A stretch of DNA of 64,000 bases from Eunapius fragilis (Eukaryota; Porifera; Demospongiae; Spongillida; Spongillidae): assembly GCA_963681505.1 (NCBI GenBank), contig OY811983.1:1153501-1217500 (forward strand), written 5' to 3'. Position 1 is the first letter of the stretch; each line of letters begins with the position of its first letter. The notes below the pieces were generated by a model. It was not told the origin of the DNA. It ran no database searches and saw only the letters and a program-made list of their open reading frames with translations. Position numbers and translations under genes: made by a program. Below, piece by piece: positions 13,501 through 23,711 of this stretch.

Positions 13501-16500
13501 AATTAGTCTGTCCATCATGGAGTTACAGTGGCCTGAACTTTTAATTACGTGTGCATTTTAATTGCGCACATCAACTTTGATGCTCCATCCTAGAAAATGT
13601 TATAATATGCGCTAGGTCCATTTTCGATGCTGACTTGACCCCTAATGTTAATTTCAATCTCTGATTACTTAACACTTCATGATCTTATTACCATTGCAAG
13701 AATAAAATGTAGCTAGCTAGCTTCCATACCACTTAAATTGCTAGGCAGCTTAATAACCACAGTGGGGATGGATAACATACATAAGGGGGAAGAGGTACAT
13801 ACCATAGGAGCTGTCCCTCGTAACAATACATCATGGATTCCTTGTAACTATGTGGAGGGGGGGGGGGGAGGGGGGGGGAATAAACATTCACTCCACTTAG
13901 ATAATGCTCCGAAGAGATGGTGAACATACACATGTATGCCACAGACCGCACCTAACAAATGCACACAGTCAGAGGATACATATCACACTCCACATGTAGG
14001 TCTAACCTCTCTTAGAGATGGCTGAAGTTCTGACATCAGGCCTAGCAAGCTTACAAATGAAACTTCAAAGAAAGAGCACCGTTCAAAACAGCCTACACAC
14101 ATAGAGGCTCTCTCCCTACTATTTACTCACCCTTGTCCACCATTCTCTTCTCTAGTTCTTGCAGCTTTCCATCAAATGCCTACACCAAAGTGACAAATGG
14201 CACAGCAAGCATGACATATGCCTCCATGGCAAGTACCCCCTCCTAAATGCCTCCATGGCAAGTACCTCCTCCTAAATGTCTCCATGGCAAGTACCCCCTC
14301 CTAAATGCCTCCATGACAAGTATCTCCTCCTAAATGCCTCCATGGCAAGTACCCCCTCCTAAATGCCTCCATGGCAAGTACCCCCTCCTAAATGCCTCCA
14401 TGGCAAGCACCTCCTCCTAAATGCCTCCATGCAAGTACCCCCTCCTAAATGCCTCCATGACAAGTATCTCCTCCTAAATGCCTCCATGGCAAGTACCCCC
14501 TCCTAAATGCCTCCATGCAAGTACCCCCTCCTAAATGCCTCCATGACAAGTATCTCCTCCTAAATGCCTCCATGGCAAGTACCCCCTAAATGCCTCCATG
14601 CAAGTACCCCCTCCTAAATGCCTCCATGACAAGTATCTCCTCCTAAATGCCTCCATGGCAAGTACCTCCTCCTAAATGCCTCCATGGCAAGTACCCCCTC
14701 CTAAATTGCCTCCATGGCAAGTACCCCCTCCTAAATGCCTCCATGGCAAGTACCCCCTCCTAAATGCCTCCATGGCAAGTACCCCCTCCTAAATGCCTCC
14801 ATGGCAAGTACCCCCTCCTAAATGCCTCCATGGCAAGAACCTCCTCCTAAATGCCTCCATGCAAGTACCCACTCCTAAATGCCTCCATGACAAGTACCTC
14901 CTCCTAAATGCCTCCATGGCAAGTACCCCCTCCTAAATGCCTCCATGGCAAGTACCCCCTCCTAAATGCCTCCATGGCAAGTACCTCCTCCTAAATGCCT
15001 CCATGGCATGTACCTCCTCCTAAATGCCTCCATGGCAAGTACCCCCTCCTAAATGCCTCCATGGCAAGTACCCCCTCCTAAATGCCTCCATGGCAAGTAC
15101 CCCCTCCTAAATGTCTCCATGGCAAGTACCCCCTCCTAAATGCCTCCATGGCATGTACCTCCTCCTAAATGCCTCCATGCAAGTACCCCCTCCTAAATGC
15201 CTCCATGGCAAGTACCCCCTCCTAAATGCCTCCATGGCAAGTACCCCCTCCTAAATGTCTCCATGGCAACTAAATGCCTCCATGGCAAGTACCTCTCCTA
15301 AATGCCTCCATGGCATGTACCCCCTCCTAAATGCCTCCATGGCAAGTACCTCCTCCTAAATGTCTCCATGGCAAGTACCCCCTCCTAAATGTCTCCATGG
15401 CAAGTACCTCCTCCTAAATGCCTCCATGGCAAGTACCTCCTCCTAAATGCCTCCATGGCAAGTACCCCCTCCTAAATGTCTCCATGGCAAGTACCTCCTC
15501 CTAAATGCCTCCATGGCAAGTACCTCCTCCTAAATGCCTCCATGGCAAGTACCTCCTCCTAAATGCCTCCATGGCAAGTACCTCCTCCTAAATGCCTCCA
15601 TGGCAAGTACCCCCTCCTAAATGCCTCCATGGCATGTACCTCCTCCTAAATGCCTCCATGGCAAGTACCCCCCTCCTAAATGCCTCCATGGCAAGTACCC
15701 CCTCCTAAATGCCTCCATGGCATGTACCTCCTCCTAAATGCCTCCATGGCAAGTACCTCCTCCTAAATGCCTCCATGGCAAGTACCCCCTCCTAAATGCC
15801 TCCATGGCAAGTACCCCCTCCTAAATGTCTCCATGGCAAGTACCCCCTCCTAAATGCCTCCATGGCAAGTACCTCTCCTAAATGCCTCCATGGCATGTAC
15901 CCCCTCCTAAATGCCTCCATGGCAAGTACCTCCTCCTAAATGCCTCCATGGCAAGTACCTCCTCCTAAATGCCTCCATGCAAGTACCCCCTCCTAAATGC
16001 CTCCATGGCAAGTACCCCCTCCTAAATGCCTCCATGGCAAGTACCTCCTCCTAAATGCCTCCATGGCAAGTACCCCCTCCTAAATGCCTCCATGGCAAGT
16101 ACCCCCTCCTAAATGCCTCCATGGCAAGTACCCCCTCCTAAATGCCTCCATGGCAAGTACCCCCCTCCTAAATGCCTCCATGGCAAGTACCTCCTCCTAA
16201 ATGCCTCCATGCAAGTACCCCCTCCTAAATGCCTCCATGGCAAGTACCCCCTCCTAAATGCCTCATAAATGCCTCCCATCTTACCCTCAGATAACAATAA
16301 CTTTATCCAAATACCAAATAACCTCGTAGTCCCAACTAGATGACAGCTATACTTGAATGCACCCCACTACAACACTTGCCTCCAGATAATGCTTCAGTGA
16401 GTCAGCAAAGGCGCTGTAGGTCTTGCAGTGTGCATACCTCTCCCACCCACCTCCCTCCAAACTGGTGTGCAGTTCAGTAAACTTGCGCAGGTGGCACACA

Positions 16501-19500
16501 CAAGTGACTATAGTCGCAAAGTGTTGCAACACGTTGTGCAGAGCAAGCTAAAGGAGAAGGAAGGGGAACATGGGGATACAGAGGAACAAAGGGAACGAAG
16601 GGATACAGAGGAACAAAGGGAACATGGGGATACAGAGGAACAAAGGGAACAAAGGGATACAGAGGAACAAAGGGAACATGGGGATACAGAGGAACAAAGG
16701 GAACGAAGGGATACAGAGGAACAAAGGGAACATGGGGATACAGAGGAACGAAGGGAACGAAGGGATACAGAGGAACAAAGGGAACATGGGGATACAGAGG
16801 AACAAAGGGAACGAAGGGATACAGAGGAACAAAGGGAACATGGGGATACAGAGGAACGAAGGGAACGAAGGGATACAGAGGAACAAAGGGAACGAAGGGA
16901 TACAGAGGAACAAAGGGAACGAAGCGATACAGAGGAACAAAGGGAACGAAGGGATACAGAGGAACAAAGGGAACGAAGGGATACAGAGGAACAAAAGGAA
17001 CGAAGGGATACAGAGGAACAAAGGGAACGAAGGGATACAGAGGAACAAAGGGAACGAAGGGATACAGAGGAACAATGAGGAGACATGTAGAAGACAATTG
17101 TGTGGGGACAAGGATGCAGAGAGATAAGAGAAGCAGAAATAGTACTTATCAAATGGTCCATCCTTCAATTAAAGAGAAGTCTTTACCGGTGTAATATCCT
17201 CTACAAGGAGATCTTCCCTGACACAGGTCCCTTCTGAACAGAACTTATACACAAAACCTTTTTCGGCACCACGAAGGGCCCTGGTACAAGGAGAAATGAA
17301 TTAATAACTTCACACACACACACATGTATAACATGCATATATGAACACACATACATATACATATACACACATGCATGTACACATACACACATGCATGTAC
17401 ACATAACACATGCATGTATACATACACACATGCATGTATACATACACACATGCATGTACACATACACACATGCATGTACACATACACACATGCATGTATA
17501 CACACATGCATGTATACACACATGCATGTACACATACACACATGCATGTACACATACACACATGCATGTACACATACACACATGCATGTATACACACATG
17601 CATGTACACATACACACATGCATGTATACATACACACATGCATGTACACATACACACATGCATGTACACATACACACATGCATGTATACACACATGCATG
17701 TACACATACACACATGCATGTACACATACACACATGCATGTACACACACATGCATGTACACATACACACATGCATGTATACATACACACATGCATGTACA
17801 CATACACACATGCATGTACACATACACACATGCATGTACACATACATACATGCATGTACACACACATGCATGTACACATACATACATGCATGTACACACA
17901 TCTAGGCACCAAAATGAACAGCAGGCTTACCACATTGTCTCTCGTACTAGCTGCTCCTCAGTAACAACTGTCATCTTTGGTACCACATCCAACTGATCAT
18001 GCTTTCTATATTCAAGCCTAGAGTGATGTGCGTGTGTGTGTGTGTGTGTGTGTGCGTGCATGTGGTTGTGTATGTGTGTGCACATTGTGAAATGGTATGA
18101 GTATCACAAACATACTATCTCCTTCCCTCTCTCTCTCTCTCACCCTCCCTCTCTCCCTCCCTACTTCCCTCTCTCACTCACCCTCCCTCTCTCCCTCTCT
18201 ACTTCCCTCTCTCACTCACCCTCCCTCTCTCCCTCCCTACTTCCCTCTCTCTCACTCACCCTCCCTCTCTCCCTCCCTACTTCCCTCTCTCCCTCTCACC
18301 CACTGACTCAGGTTCACTGCAGTGTTCAACTTACCAGGCCAGCCCTGTCCCTCTCGACAATGCTGCCCTGTTCTTATATGAGCAGTGGAGGGGAAAGAGT
18401 GTGTGCTCCCAGTAGGGTGTTGTCACATGGTCCATCAACCAATCCCGTGACGTTATCCCGATGAGCCTGTCCAGCTGTTCTAACAGAGCACTTGCGTCAT
18501 GCTCCATAACAAGCCACACCCACTGCCATGATCAAACCACACCCACTGCCATGATCAAACCACACCCACTGCCATGATCAAACCACACATGTCTAATGTA
18601 CAACTGCTTCCTTGTATGGGCATAGCACCTAGCACTTAAAGTGCAACCGCACCTTGTCTGTGTGTGCTTCATAACTGGGGAGGCCTGCTGGTCCTTCTCT
18701 TTGCTCAGCTACTTCCCTAGGCCTTGCTCTGCGCGGTGTTGCTTTGCCTTGCTTGGCTACTGCATCTCCAGGATATTGCCATAGCGACTGAGTGGAAATG
18801 TGGCATAAACCACATGCACTTGCATAGAGATGTGCACACGTAAGCCATTAGCAAGCCATCCAACCCCCCTCCCTCCCTCCCATCTACACACCTCATCATC
18901 GACTTCATCATATGAAGGGTATTCGATACCTTGCATGAGGTAACTCCCCCAGTCAAAGCTGTCACCTGGAACTGTGCAAACAAAAACGTGCATCATGTGA
19001 TGAGGCTTCAGCCAACTCTGTACCTGGAGGCTCCACAATAGAAGCTGGTGGGGTATATTTAGAGTACGTAGGAGACTCAGAGAGACATAGGAGTAGCTGT
19101 AGAGCTGCATAGTGAGCTGAAGACTACAGAAGACTGGTATTAAAGTAACAGATAGATAGCAGCAAAATACCTTTGAAAAATTCCTTTCTAAGGTGCTGTT
19201 CAAAAACTCTTCTGTTAGTTGTTGTAATGACTCGGCTTTTTCTGTTTGGCAGTGAATGGAGAACTTTTCGCAAAGCCTAAAGCATAGCGTGTAAAGATTT
19301 ATCAAGGTGGTCGTAGCGTTCCAAAGGCAGCGAAAACTAACCCTCGTATGCTTCGAGTCACCTTTAACTCGTCCGGGCTCAAAAACCGATGATACACGAA
19401 GTTGGATTTAGCAAATTTGTAGCACAGTTTAAAGTTTTCATCAGTAGGCTGTTAGGAAACACCAAAGTTGCATATATAAACTCCTATTTAGTACTCTAGA

Positions 19501-19575
19501 CCCCACCTCAAAGCCTGTCATAATTTGGATTAAGTCTTTAGTGAGCCTCTCCATATCTGCAGTGAACGTCGCCAT
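4598..19575 (-). CDS. TUBGCP5: TUBGCP5, gamma-tubulin complex component 5
   Basis: GCP5 is a Spc97/Spc98-family subunit of the gamma-tubulin ring complex, which nucleates microtubules. The model has 31 exons and 982 codons (human about 1024): 19507-19575, 19342-19448, 19171-19276, 19024-19123, 18892-18965, 18653-18751, 18335-18474, 17931-18017, 17187-17280, 16380-16547, 14131-14179, 14007-14092, 13892-13951, 13803-13847, 12119-12194, 12079-12106, 11926-12022, 11326-11373, 8250-8623, 7886-7926, 7619-7695, 6627-6758, 6120-6214, 5791-5866, 5613-5733, 5396-5511, 5287-5331, 5102-5182, 4931-5019, 4712-4812, 4598-4665. Matches to human GCP5 include SNFVYHRFL, FDWGSYLMQG, MLAGKSMQL, FLLQVKWAKW, ILHSVGLEFQ and YIKEAIMKILNLAL. 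Intron 16379-14180 has a GC donor. One exon is only 28 bases. Exons 18653-18751 and 13892-13951 are the least certain. The introns carry at least ten tandem arrays. Start is M-A-T-F at 19575. Confidence 0.93.
6240..6575. repeat. Purine tract (GAGAGG/GGAGTG)
   Basis: G/A-only imperfect repeat in the TUBGCP5 intron between exons 6627-6758 and 6120-6214. Open frames across it are low-complexity artefacts. Confidence 0.88.
6795..7610. repeat. Two joined minisatellites, 21- and 18-base units
   Basis: About 26 copies of a 21-base unit (core CACCACACAGCACTCCACTA) pass into about a dozen copies of a shorter 18-base relative lacking the ACAG step. On the minus strand the array abuts the donor of TUBGCP5 exon 7619-7695. 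Confidence 0.95.
7960..8245. repeat. Triplet array GGT/GAT
   Basis: Mixed GGT and GAT triplets (poly-His/Thr in false frames) with three embedded copies of GGCTAACA followed by a TGGTATGGG-like stretch. It sits directly downstream of the TUBGCP5 exon 8250-8623 donor, whose intron sequence also reads GTATGTTAGCC on the minus strand. Confidence 0.9.
8639..11255. repeat. Large minisatellite, 34-base unit, about 77 copies
   Basis: Very homogeneous array, core GAGGCTCATAGCCAATGGTA, with a few one-base variants and two shortened units near 9630 and 11215. It fills the TUBGCP5 intron between exons 11326-11373 and 8250-8623. Each unit on the minus strand carries CTTCATGTTACCAT, which is also the sequence just before the true acceptor near 8624-8640. 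Confidence 0.97.
11480..11890. repeat. Minisatellite, 39-base unit, about 10 copies
   Basis: Core CATCCCACCAAAATATGAAC, in the TUBGCP5 intron between exons 11926-12022 and 11326-11373. The unit is a multiple of 3, so open frames run through on both strands; none belongs to the gene. Confidence 0.95.
12475..12790. repeat. Purine-rich minisatellite (GATGGTGATAGAGGGAGG)
   Basis: Imperfect copies in the TUBGCP5 intron between exons 13803-13847 and 12119-12194. Two G-runs near 12225 and 12280 and a purine tract at 12840-12940 lie in the same intron. Confidence 0.85.
13026..13310. repeat. 11-base tandem repeat (AAATGATGTAC)
   Basis: About 25 copies with small variants, in the same TUBGCP5 intron. 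The stretch 13320-13735 after it shows no recognisable feature. Confidence 0.93.
14215..16275. repeat. Large minisatellite, 29-base unit, about 70 copies
   Basis: Core AAATGCCTCCATGGCAAGTA, filling the GC-AG intron of TUBGCP5 between exons 16380-16547 and 14131-14179. Variant units (27 to 30 bases; GCATG for GCAAG) occur in blocks, suggesting higher-order duplication. On the minus strand each unit has AGGCATTTA, close to the real acceptor and exon start TAG|GCATTTG near 14180. Confidence 0.96.
16560..17085. repeat. Minisatellite, 27-base unit, about 19 copies
   Basis: Core GGGATACAGAGGAACAAAGG, with alternating GAACGAA and GAACATG variants, in the TUBGCP5 intron between exons 17187-17280 and 16380-16547. 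The open frames on both strands are artefacts of the 27-base period. Confidence 0.95.
17340..17905. repeat. 20-base repeat (CATGCATGTACACATACACA)
   Basis: About 30 units, some shortened to 14-16 bases, in the TUBGCP5 intron between exons 17931-18017 and 17187-17280. It is rich in palindromes (TGCATGCA-like) and alternating purine-pyrimidine, so cruciform or Z-DNA is possible. Confidence 0.95.
18030..18310. repeat. (TG)n plus CT-rich repeat
   Basis: A short TG run at 18030-18085 is followed by CT-rich copies around CTCCCTCCCTACTTCCCTCT, in the TUBGCP5 intron between exons 18335-18474 and 17931-18017. Confidence 0.85.
18515..18590. repeat. Three short tandem copies (CACACCCACTGCCATGATCA)
   Basis: Three direct copies in the TUBGCP5 intron between exons 18653-18751 and 18335-18474. 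Confidence 0.85.
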
Positions 19576-19613
19576 TTAAAATTTCCCGCGGCGAACTGAC
19601 GTAACGCGTGACC
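19576..19613. promoter_or_regulatory. 38-base divergent gap between TUBGCP5 and MRPS2 start codons
   Basis: The two ATGs face away from each other with 38 bases between them. The gap has TTTCCCGC at 19582-19589, matching the E2F consensus, and TGACGTAA at 19597-19604, matching a CRE/ATF half-palindrome. A shared bidirectional promoter is inferred; either the 5' leaders are very short or the transcripts overlap. Confidence 0.65.
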
Positions 19614-20538
19614 ATGCTAAGTCGCCTACTGCAAGGTTGCAAGGGTCTAAATACAAAAAGTCGCACACAAAGATGGAGAAGTAAGCCCCCCAAAAAGAGG
19701 GAAATGCTCCTTTAACTGTACCTGCGTTTAATATAGCACTTTGTGCTGCATTCGCGACGAAGACACAGCAACAGATGGACAGCGAAACCAAAGAAGGTAC
19801 ACACTAACGACCATGTACCTTGGTCCCTTGACACATGCACTCTCCATCTGCACAGTTACTGCCAGCAATGCCGTCAACCCGCTCGCGCACCAAGACTATT
19901 TTGACGTAGCCAGCATGACCACCATTAGCGAGCTCTTCAACGCCAGGGTCCACCTTGGACACAAGACGGGCTGCTGGAACCCCCTCATGAAGCCCTACCT
20001 TTACGGTTCCAGGGCGGACATACACGTGTTCGACCTAGACAAGACCCTGGCGCACCTACGCCTCGCCCTGAACGTAGCGGGACACGTCGCCTACAGGAAC
20101 GGGGTCATACTCTTCGTGAACGAGCGCTCCCAATTCGAGAGGCTCACGCAGGCGACCGCCCGAGACTGTCGCGAGTACTTCGTCACCAACTGGCGGAGCG
20201 GCACGCTGACCAACTCGTACATGCTCCTGGGAACGCTCCGCCTACCGGACCTCATCGTGTTCCTGAGCGTCCCTCCTAGCAAGACCGCCATCAAGGAAGC
20301 GTCCATGTGCAACATCCCTTGCATCGGTGTGGTGGACAGCGACTGCAACCCCAACCTAATCACCTACCCCATCCCTGGCAACGACGACACTCCTGCGTCC
20401 CTCACGCTGTACTGCCGGCTGTTTAGTGACGTCATCAAACGAGCCAAGGAGAAGAGGAAACAGGACCACGCCCCCGTCACAAGGGGACCCACACCCCTTA
20501 CACCTGACAGTCTCGCCAAACTACCAAAGCATGCGTAG
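19614..20538 (+). CDS. MRPS2: MRPS2, mitochondrial ribosomal protein uS2m
   Basis: uS2m is a protein of the mitochondrial small ribosomal subunit. The model has exon 19614-19680 and exon 19856-20538 (stop TAG), 249 codons including stop. Exon 1 gives a basic, Arg-rich start (MLSRLLQGCKG), fitting a mitochondrial presequence. Exon 2 carries the S2 family body: LFNARVHLGHKTGCWNP, YGSRADIHVFDLDKT, GVILFVNER and PCIGVVDSDCNPNLITYPIPGND. An open frame beginning at 19741 would give another N-terminus, but the spliced one looks like a targeting peptide and keeps phase. The stop is 3 bases from the opposing anmK stop, so the 3' UTR must run into anmK coding sequence. Confidence 0.92.
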
Positions 20539-20541
20539 CAG

Positions 20542-20647
20542 TCATGTGACAATGGGGAGATGGTTCACAGGGCAGATCTTTCCGAGAATCACTTTTCTTG
20601 TTGCACCAGTCACACCTGAGCATTATAATAGTGGAAAACTAAAACAG

Positions 20648-20695
<48 letters not shown>

Positions 20696-21565
20696 CACCT
20701 GAGTGGAAAACTAACAGTCACACACACACACACACACACACACACCTGAGTGGAAAACTAAGTCACACACACACAGTGACCTAGTACCTTACTTGGAATA
20801 TTGCCAGGTCTTCCTCTGTATGTTTCGTAACCAAGCAGTGCAAAGCACATGGCCTATATATAATTATATATATATATATATATACAGACAGCCCAATACA
20901 CTAAGGGAATGAGTGACCCATTCCCAACAGTACCTCCTTGGCATCTGAGTCGATCCCTAGTGTCTCAACGCCCACAACTTGTACGCCACATAAGTGCTCT
21001 TGCAGCCGCCTGAAAGGCACATACAAATGCCGCAGCAGTAAATTTGCATCATTCTTACCTTATAAGGAAGTGATTCTTGGCTCCACCCCCACTAACAAAG
21101 AGGTCTACGTGTGTCTCCTTGGCAATGAGTGGTTTGATAAACTGTTCATAGTTGAAGCGCACAGCTGCTGCTGTGAAGTCTGCATCAAGAGGAGATAAAC
21201 TAGGAGTAACTGGAATTTAGATGCAGCTGCACCTGTCACTGTAGCAACGCAGTCTTCTGGAGATAGGTTGAGTGTCTTGCCTAATGCCATGATCATCTCG
21301 ACATAGCTGTAGTCATAGTACTATAATGAAGTGAAGGGCATGCCTTTGTTGAGGGGTACATGTGCTGCTGTACCACATGGACATGCCTCTCTTCCGGTTG
21401 ATTTTGGCGGGCACCTTGTAATAAACGTGTCTTTGTTTGTCAGCTCTTGCAGAAGTGCACTGGAAACCTTCCCCGAAGTTGCCTACAATGACGAGTGAGG
21501 AGAGACATCATATACTGACCTGTGCGTGTGTGTGTGTGTGTATGTGTGTTGTGTGTATGTGTGTG

Positions 21566-21599
<34 letters not shown>

Positions 21600-22610
21600 A
21601 ATACAAACAATTTGAATGTGTTTATCTCACAATTCTTCCGTCTTGGTCATACTCTGCACCGTATAGCTGGTTCATCAAATGGTCAATAAGTATATTACCT
21701 TTTTTTTTTTTTTTTTTTTTAAAATAAAAAAATTCGGGGAGGGGACATGTGCAGTCATTGCATTTACCAGGTCTGTCTATCTCACCGGGTCCGCAGTCAA
21801 AGCCAACAAAATCTCGCTCCTTCCCTTCTACTGAATGAAGAAATAAACATTGCACGCATGGGATAAGTAGCTAGCCCCTACTTGGAGGTACGTAGACTGA
21901 AATGTTGCTGATGCCTCCGATATTCAGAAGCATCCCCACTCTTTTAGTTTCCCTGTAGTGTCTCTCCAGCAACACCTGGTCGAAGTAGGGGACTAAAGGA
22001 GCGCCTTGTCCGCCCGCGGCCATGTCAGCCAGACGGAAATCCCCCACCGTGATGACGCCGCACTCGTTAGCTATGACGGAGGGGTCTCCAATCTGTAAAG
22101 TGGACGTCACCTGGAAACCGTAGAGGCTGCGAGGCGCGGGCAAGTGGTGGACCGTCTGCCTGCATATGCGCGCGCGCGGCAACATATCAATAAAGCGGAA
22201 TTCGAGCATATCAGAAACCGGCTTTTGCGTTACCCGTGGGAACCAATAAGAGAGACCTTCCCCATTTCCACGCCACCCGCTCGCGCCACTGCCTTCGCAG
22301 CCTCTGCAAACAGCTTTCCCAGAAGAACGTTATAGCTGCACACGTCGCTGACGATACCACCGCTGCACAACCGCATTAGGTCCTCTTTGAGACCAGCAGG
22401 ATATGGATGGGTCAGAGAACTCACTAGTGTCAAGCTGCACAACCATGTATAAGGTCAAATATGTTTCATCGTTTTGCCAAATGTCACCTACTGAGGAATG
22501 CCGCTTTTCGGGTCGCCTGCTGAGACCTCCAGCAAGCAAGCGTTGATACCATCCATACTCGTACCGGAGATCAAACCGATCACATATTCCTTGCTGTTCT
22601 GGTCAGCCAT
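20542..22610 (-). CDS. anmK: Anhydro-N-acetylmuramic acid kinase (AnmK) homologue, multi-exon
   Basis: In bacteria AnmK phosphorylates and opens 1,6-anhydro-MurNAc during peptidoglycan recycling. The model has 11 exons and 408 residues (E. coli about 369): 22492-22610, 22234-22434, 21882-22159, 21786-21830, 21631-21698, 21387-21482, 21233-21320, 21059-21179, 20934-21009, 20793-20853, 20542-20615. Family motifs appear in order: [46 protein letters not shown] (including the usual catalytic Asp), [44 protein letters not shown] and PSVTGA near the end. GTSMDGIN has Asn where GTSMDGID is usual. The exon 21387-21482 donor appears to be GC (GAG|GCATGT). The acceptor at 21699 follows an A-run rather than a pyrimidine tract. 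Spliceosomal introns and animal neighbours make contamination unlikely. Bacterial origin is an inference. Confidence 0.93.
20646..20782. repeat. (CA)n runs separated by a repeated CACCTGAGTGGAAAACTAA
   Basis: In the last anmK intron. Two or three copies of CACCTGAG(TGGAAAACTA) alternate with CA runs. The copied segment includes the complement of the acceptor next to exon 20542-20615 (CACACCTGAG). Confidence 0.85.
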
Positions 22611-23711
22611 AACTCCGCCCCTCATTATTAGCTGTAACGGGCGGGGTTAATTACGCCGCAACAGTTCTTATATTACATAATATAAGGATACAAATGTCTC
22701 TCGCTATGTGTACATACCAATCAGTGGCCTGAATCAAGCAGGAAAAGTTGCTTCCTGAATATGGATGACACTTACGGACGGAAAAGGCCAGGCAGTGGAG
22801 ACTGAAACAGGGCCCGCGGAGCCGGGGGGGCAAGGGGAGCAACTGCTCCCCCCCCCCCACACTTTTTTGGCCGATAATAATAATTTTTAAAAATGTAGAA
22901 ATTATCGATGCAGTATAATTATGCATGTATAATACGTACATACAAGCATGCAGGCGCGCCGCGCGACCAGCCTTTTGTTCTTTTGTTATTGTGCAGTGTA
23001 TCCACCTCGACTTTCCAATCACCCTGTATAGATCGATATGAGGTATTATTGTGCATTTTTGCTTATACTGTGTATTTATACGCGCGTTATAACTATGAAT
23101 AACTGCGAAGGAAAACCATCTGTGTTACAACTTAATTGCTAACATGGAGGAGTACTGAAATCTGCCCCCCCCCCCCCCCCCCCCCCCCCCCTCCCCCCCA
23201 CTTTATAATACCCTCCGCGGGCTCTGCTGAAAGGACTATTTCGTACCAACGTGGTGGTCTCGTTCCCAGACCCAAGTACGTCACAGCTGCGGCCATCCGC
23301 AGCTGTGTGATGTACTTGGGTCTGGGAACGAGACTACGCACTTGGAACTTTTGTATAAAAAAACAGCACATTAGCAGATGCTACTACTACATGCATGTAG
23401 CGAGGGTTACTTAAAAGGATAGTTGTAGCAATATTTAGTCCCTTTTTAACAAGCATGTAGCTGTAGAAATGTTTTCGTCAAAATTTTCATGAGGGTAGCC
23501 ATGTTGGAGGAGGAACTGTACGCGTCATAAATGTATTCTACCAAATGCACAGCCGTGCCGTGTCTGCGCCGCCACAAACAGCGGGAAAAAGGCGATATAT
23601 AATGCCGATACGGCTGTGCACGAATAAACGACACACCATGTAAAAACAGAGCACTGGTTTTTTGCGTGTATATATATATATGCGCGTAGATATATGTTGA
23701 GAATGAGAAAA
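22611..23711. other. Spacer between anmK start and CDK5RAP2-like stop
   Basis: 1.1 kb without a supported gene. A GC-box-like CGGGCGGGG near 22635 may belong to the anmK promoter. There are C-runs at about 22849 and 23166-23196, the palindrome at 23257-23334, and an alternating TATATATATATGCGCG stretch near 23672. Small open frames here have no recognisable family. Confidence 0.6.
23257..23334. repeat. 78-base near-perfect palindrome, MITE-like
   Basis: Arms of about 37 bases, starting GTCTCGTTCCCAGACCCAAG on one side and its complement on the other, meet at a 4-base centre (CCAT) flanked by GCGG/CCGC. One or two mismatches are visible. It is probably a foldback or MITE-type non-autonomous DNA element. 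No transposase and no clear target-site duplication are seen. Confidence 0.75.

Noticed and set aside
16428-17161. Six overlapping 180-220-codon frames
   Set aside because: Artefacts of the 27-base repeat. Only 16380-16547 within this span is coding, on the minus strand.
17201-17996. Cys/His/Val-rich open frames on both strands
   Set aside because: Products of the CATGCATGTACA repeat, open in several frames at once and without conservation.
21755-21785. Longer end for anmK exon 4 with donor near 21767
   Set aside because: It keeps phase but would insert EIDRPG inside the conserved GPGN motif. The donor at 21785 restores [10 protein letters not shown].
22651-23102. Small open frames in the anmK to CDK5RAP2-like spacer
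   Set aside because: Short, on both strands, no family resemblance, and in AT-rich or C-run sequence.
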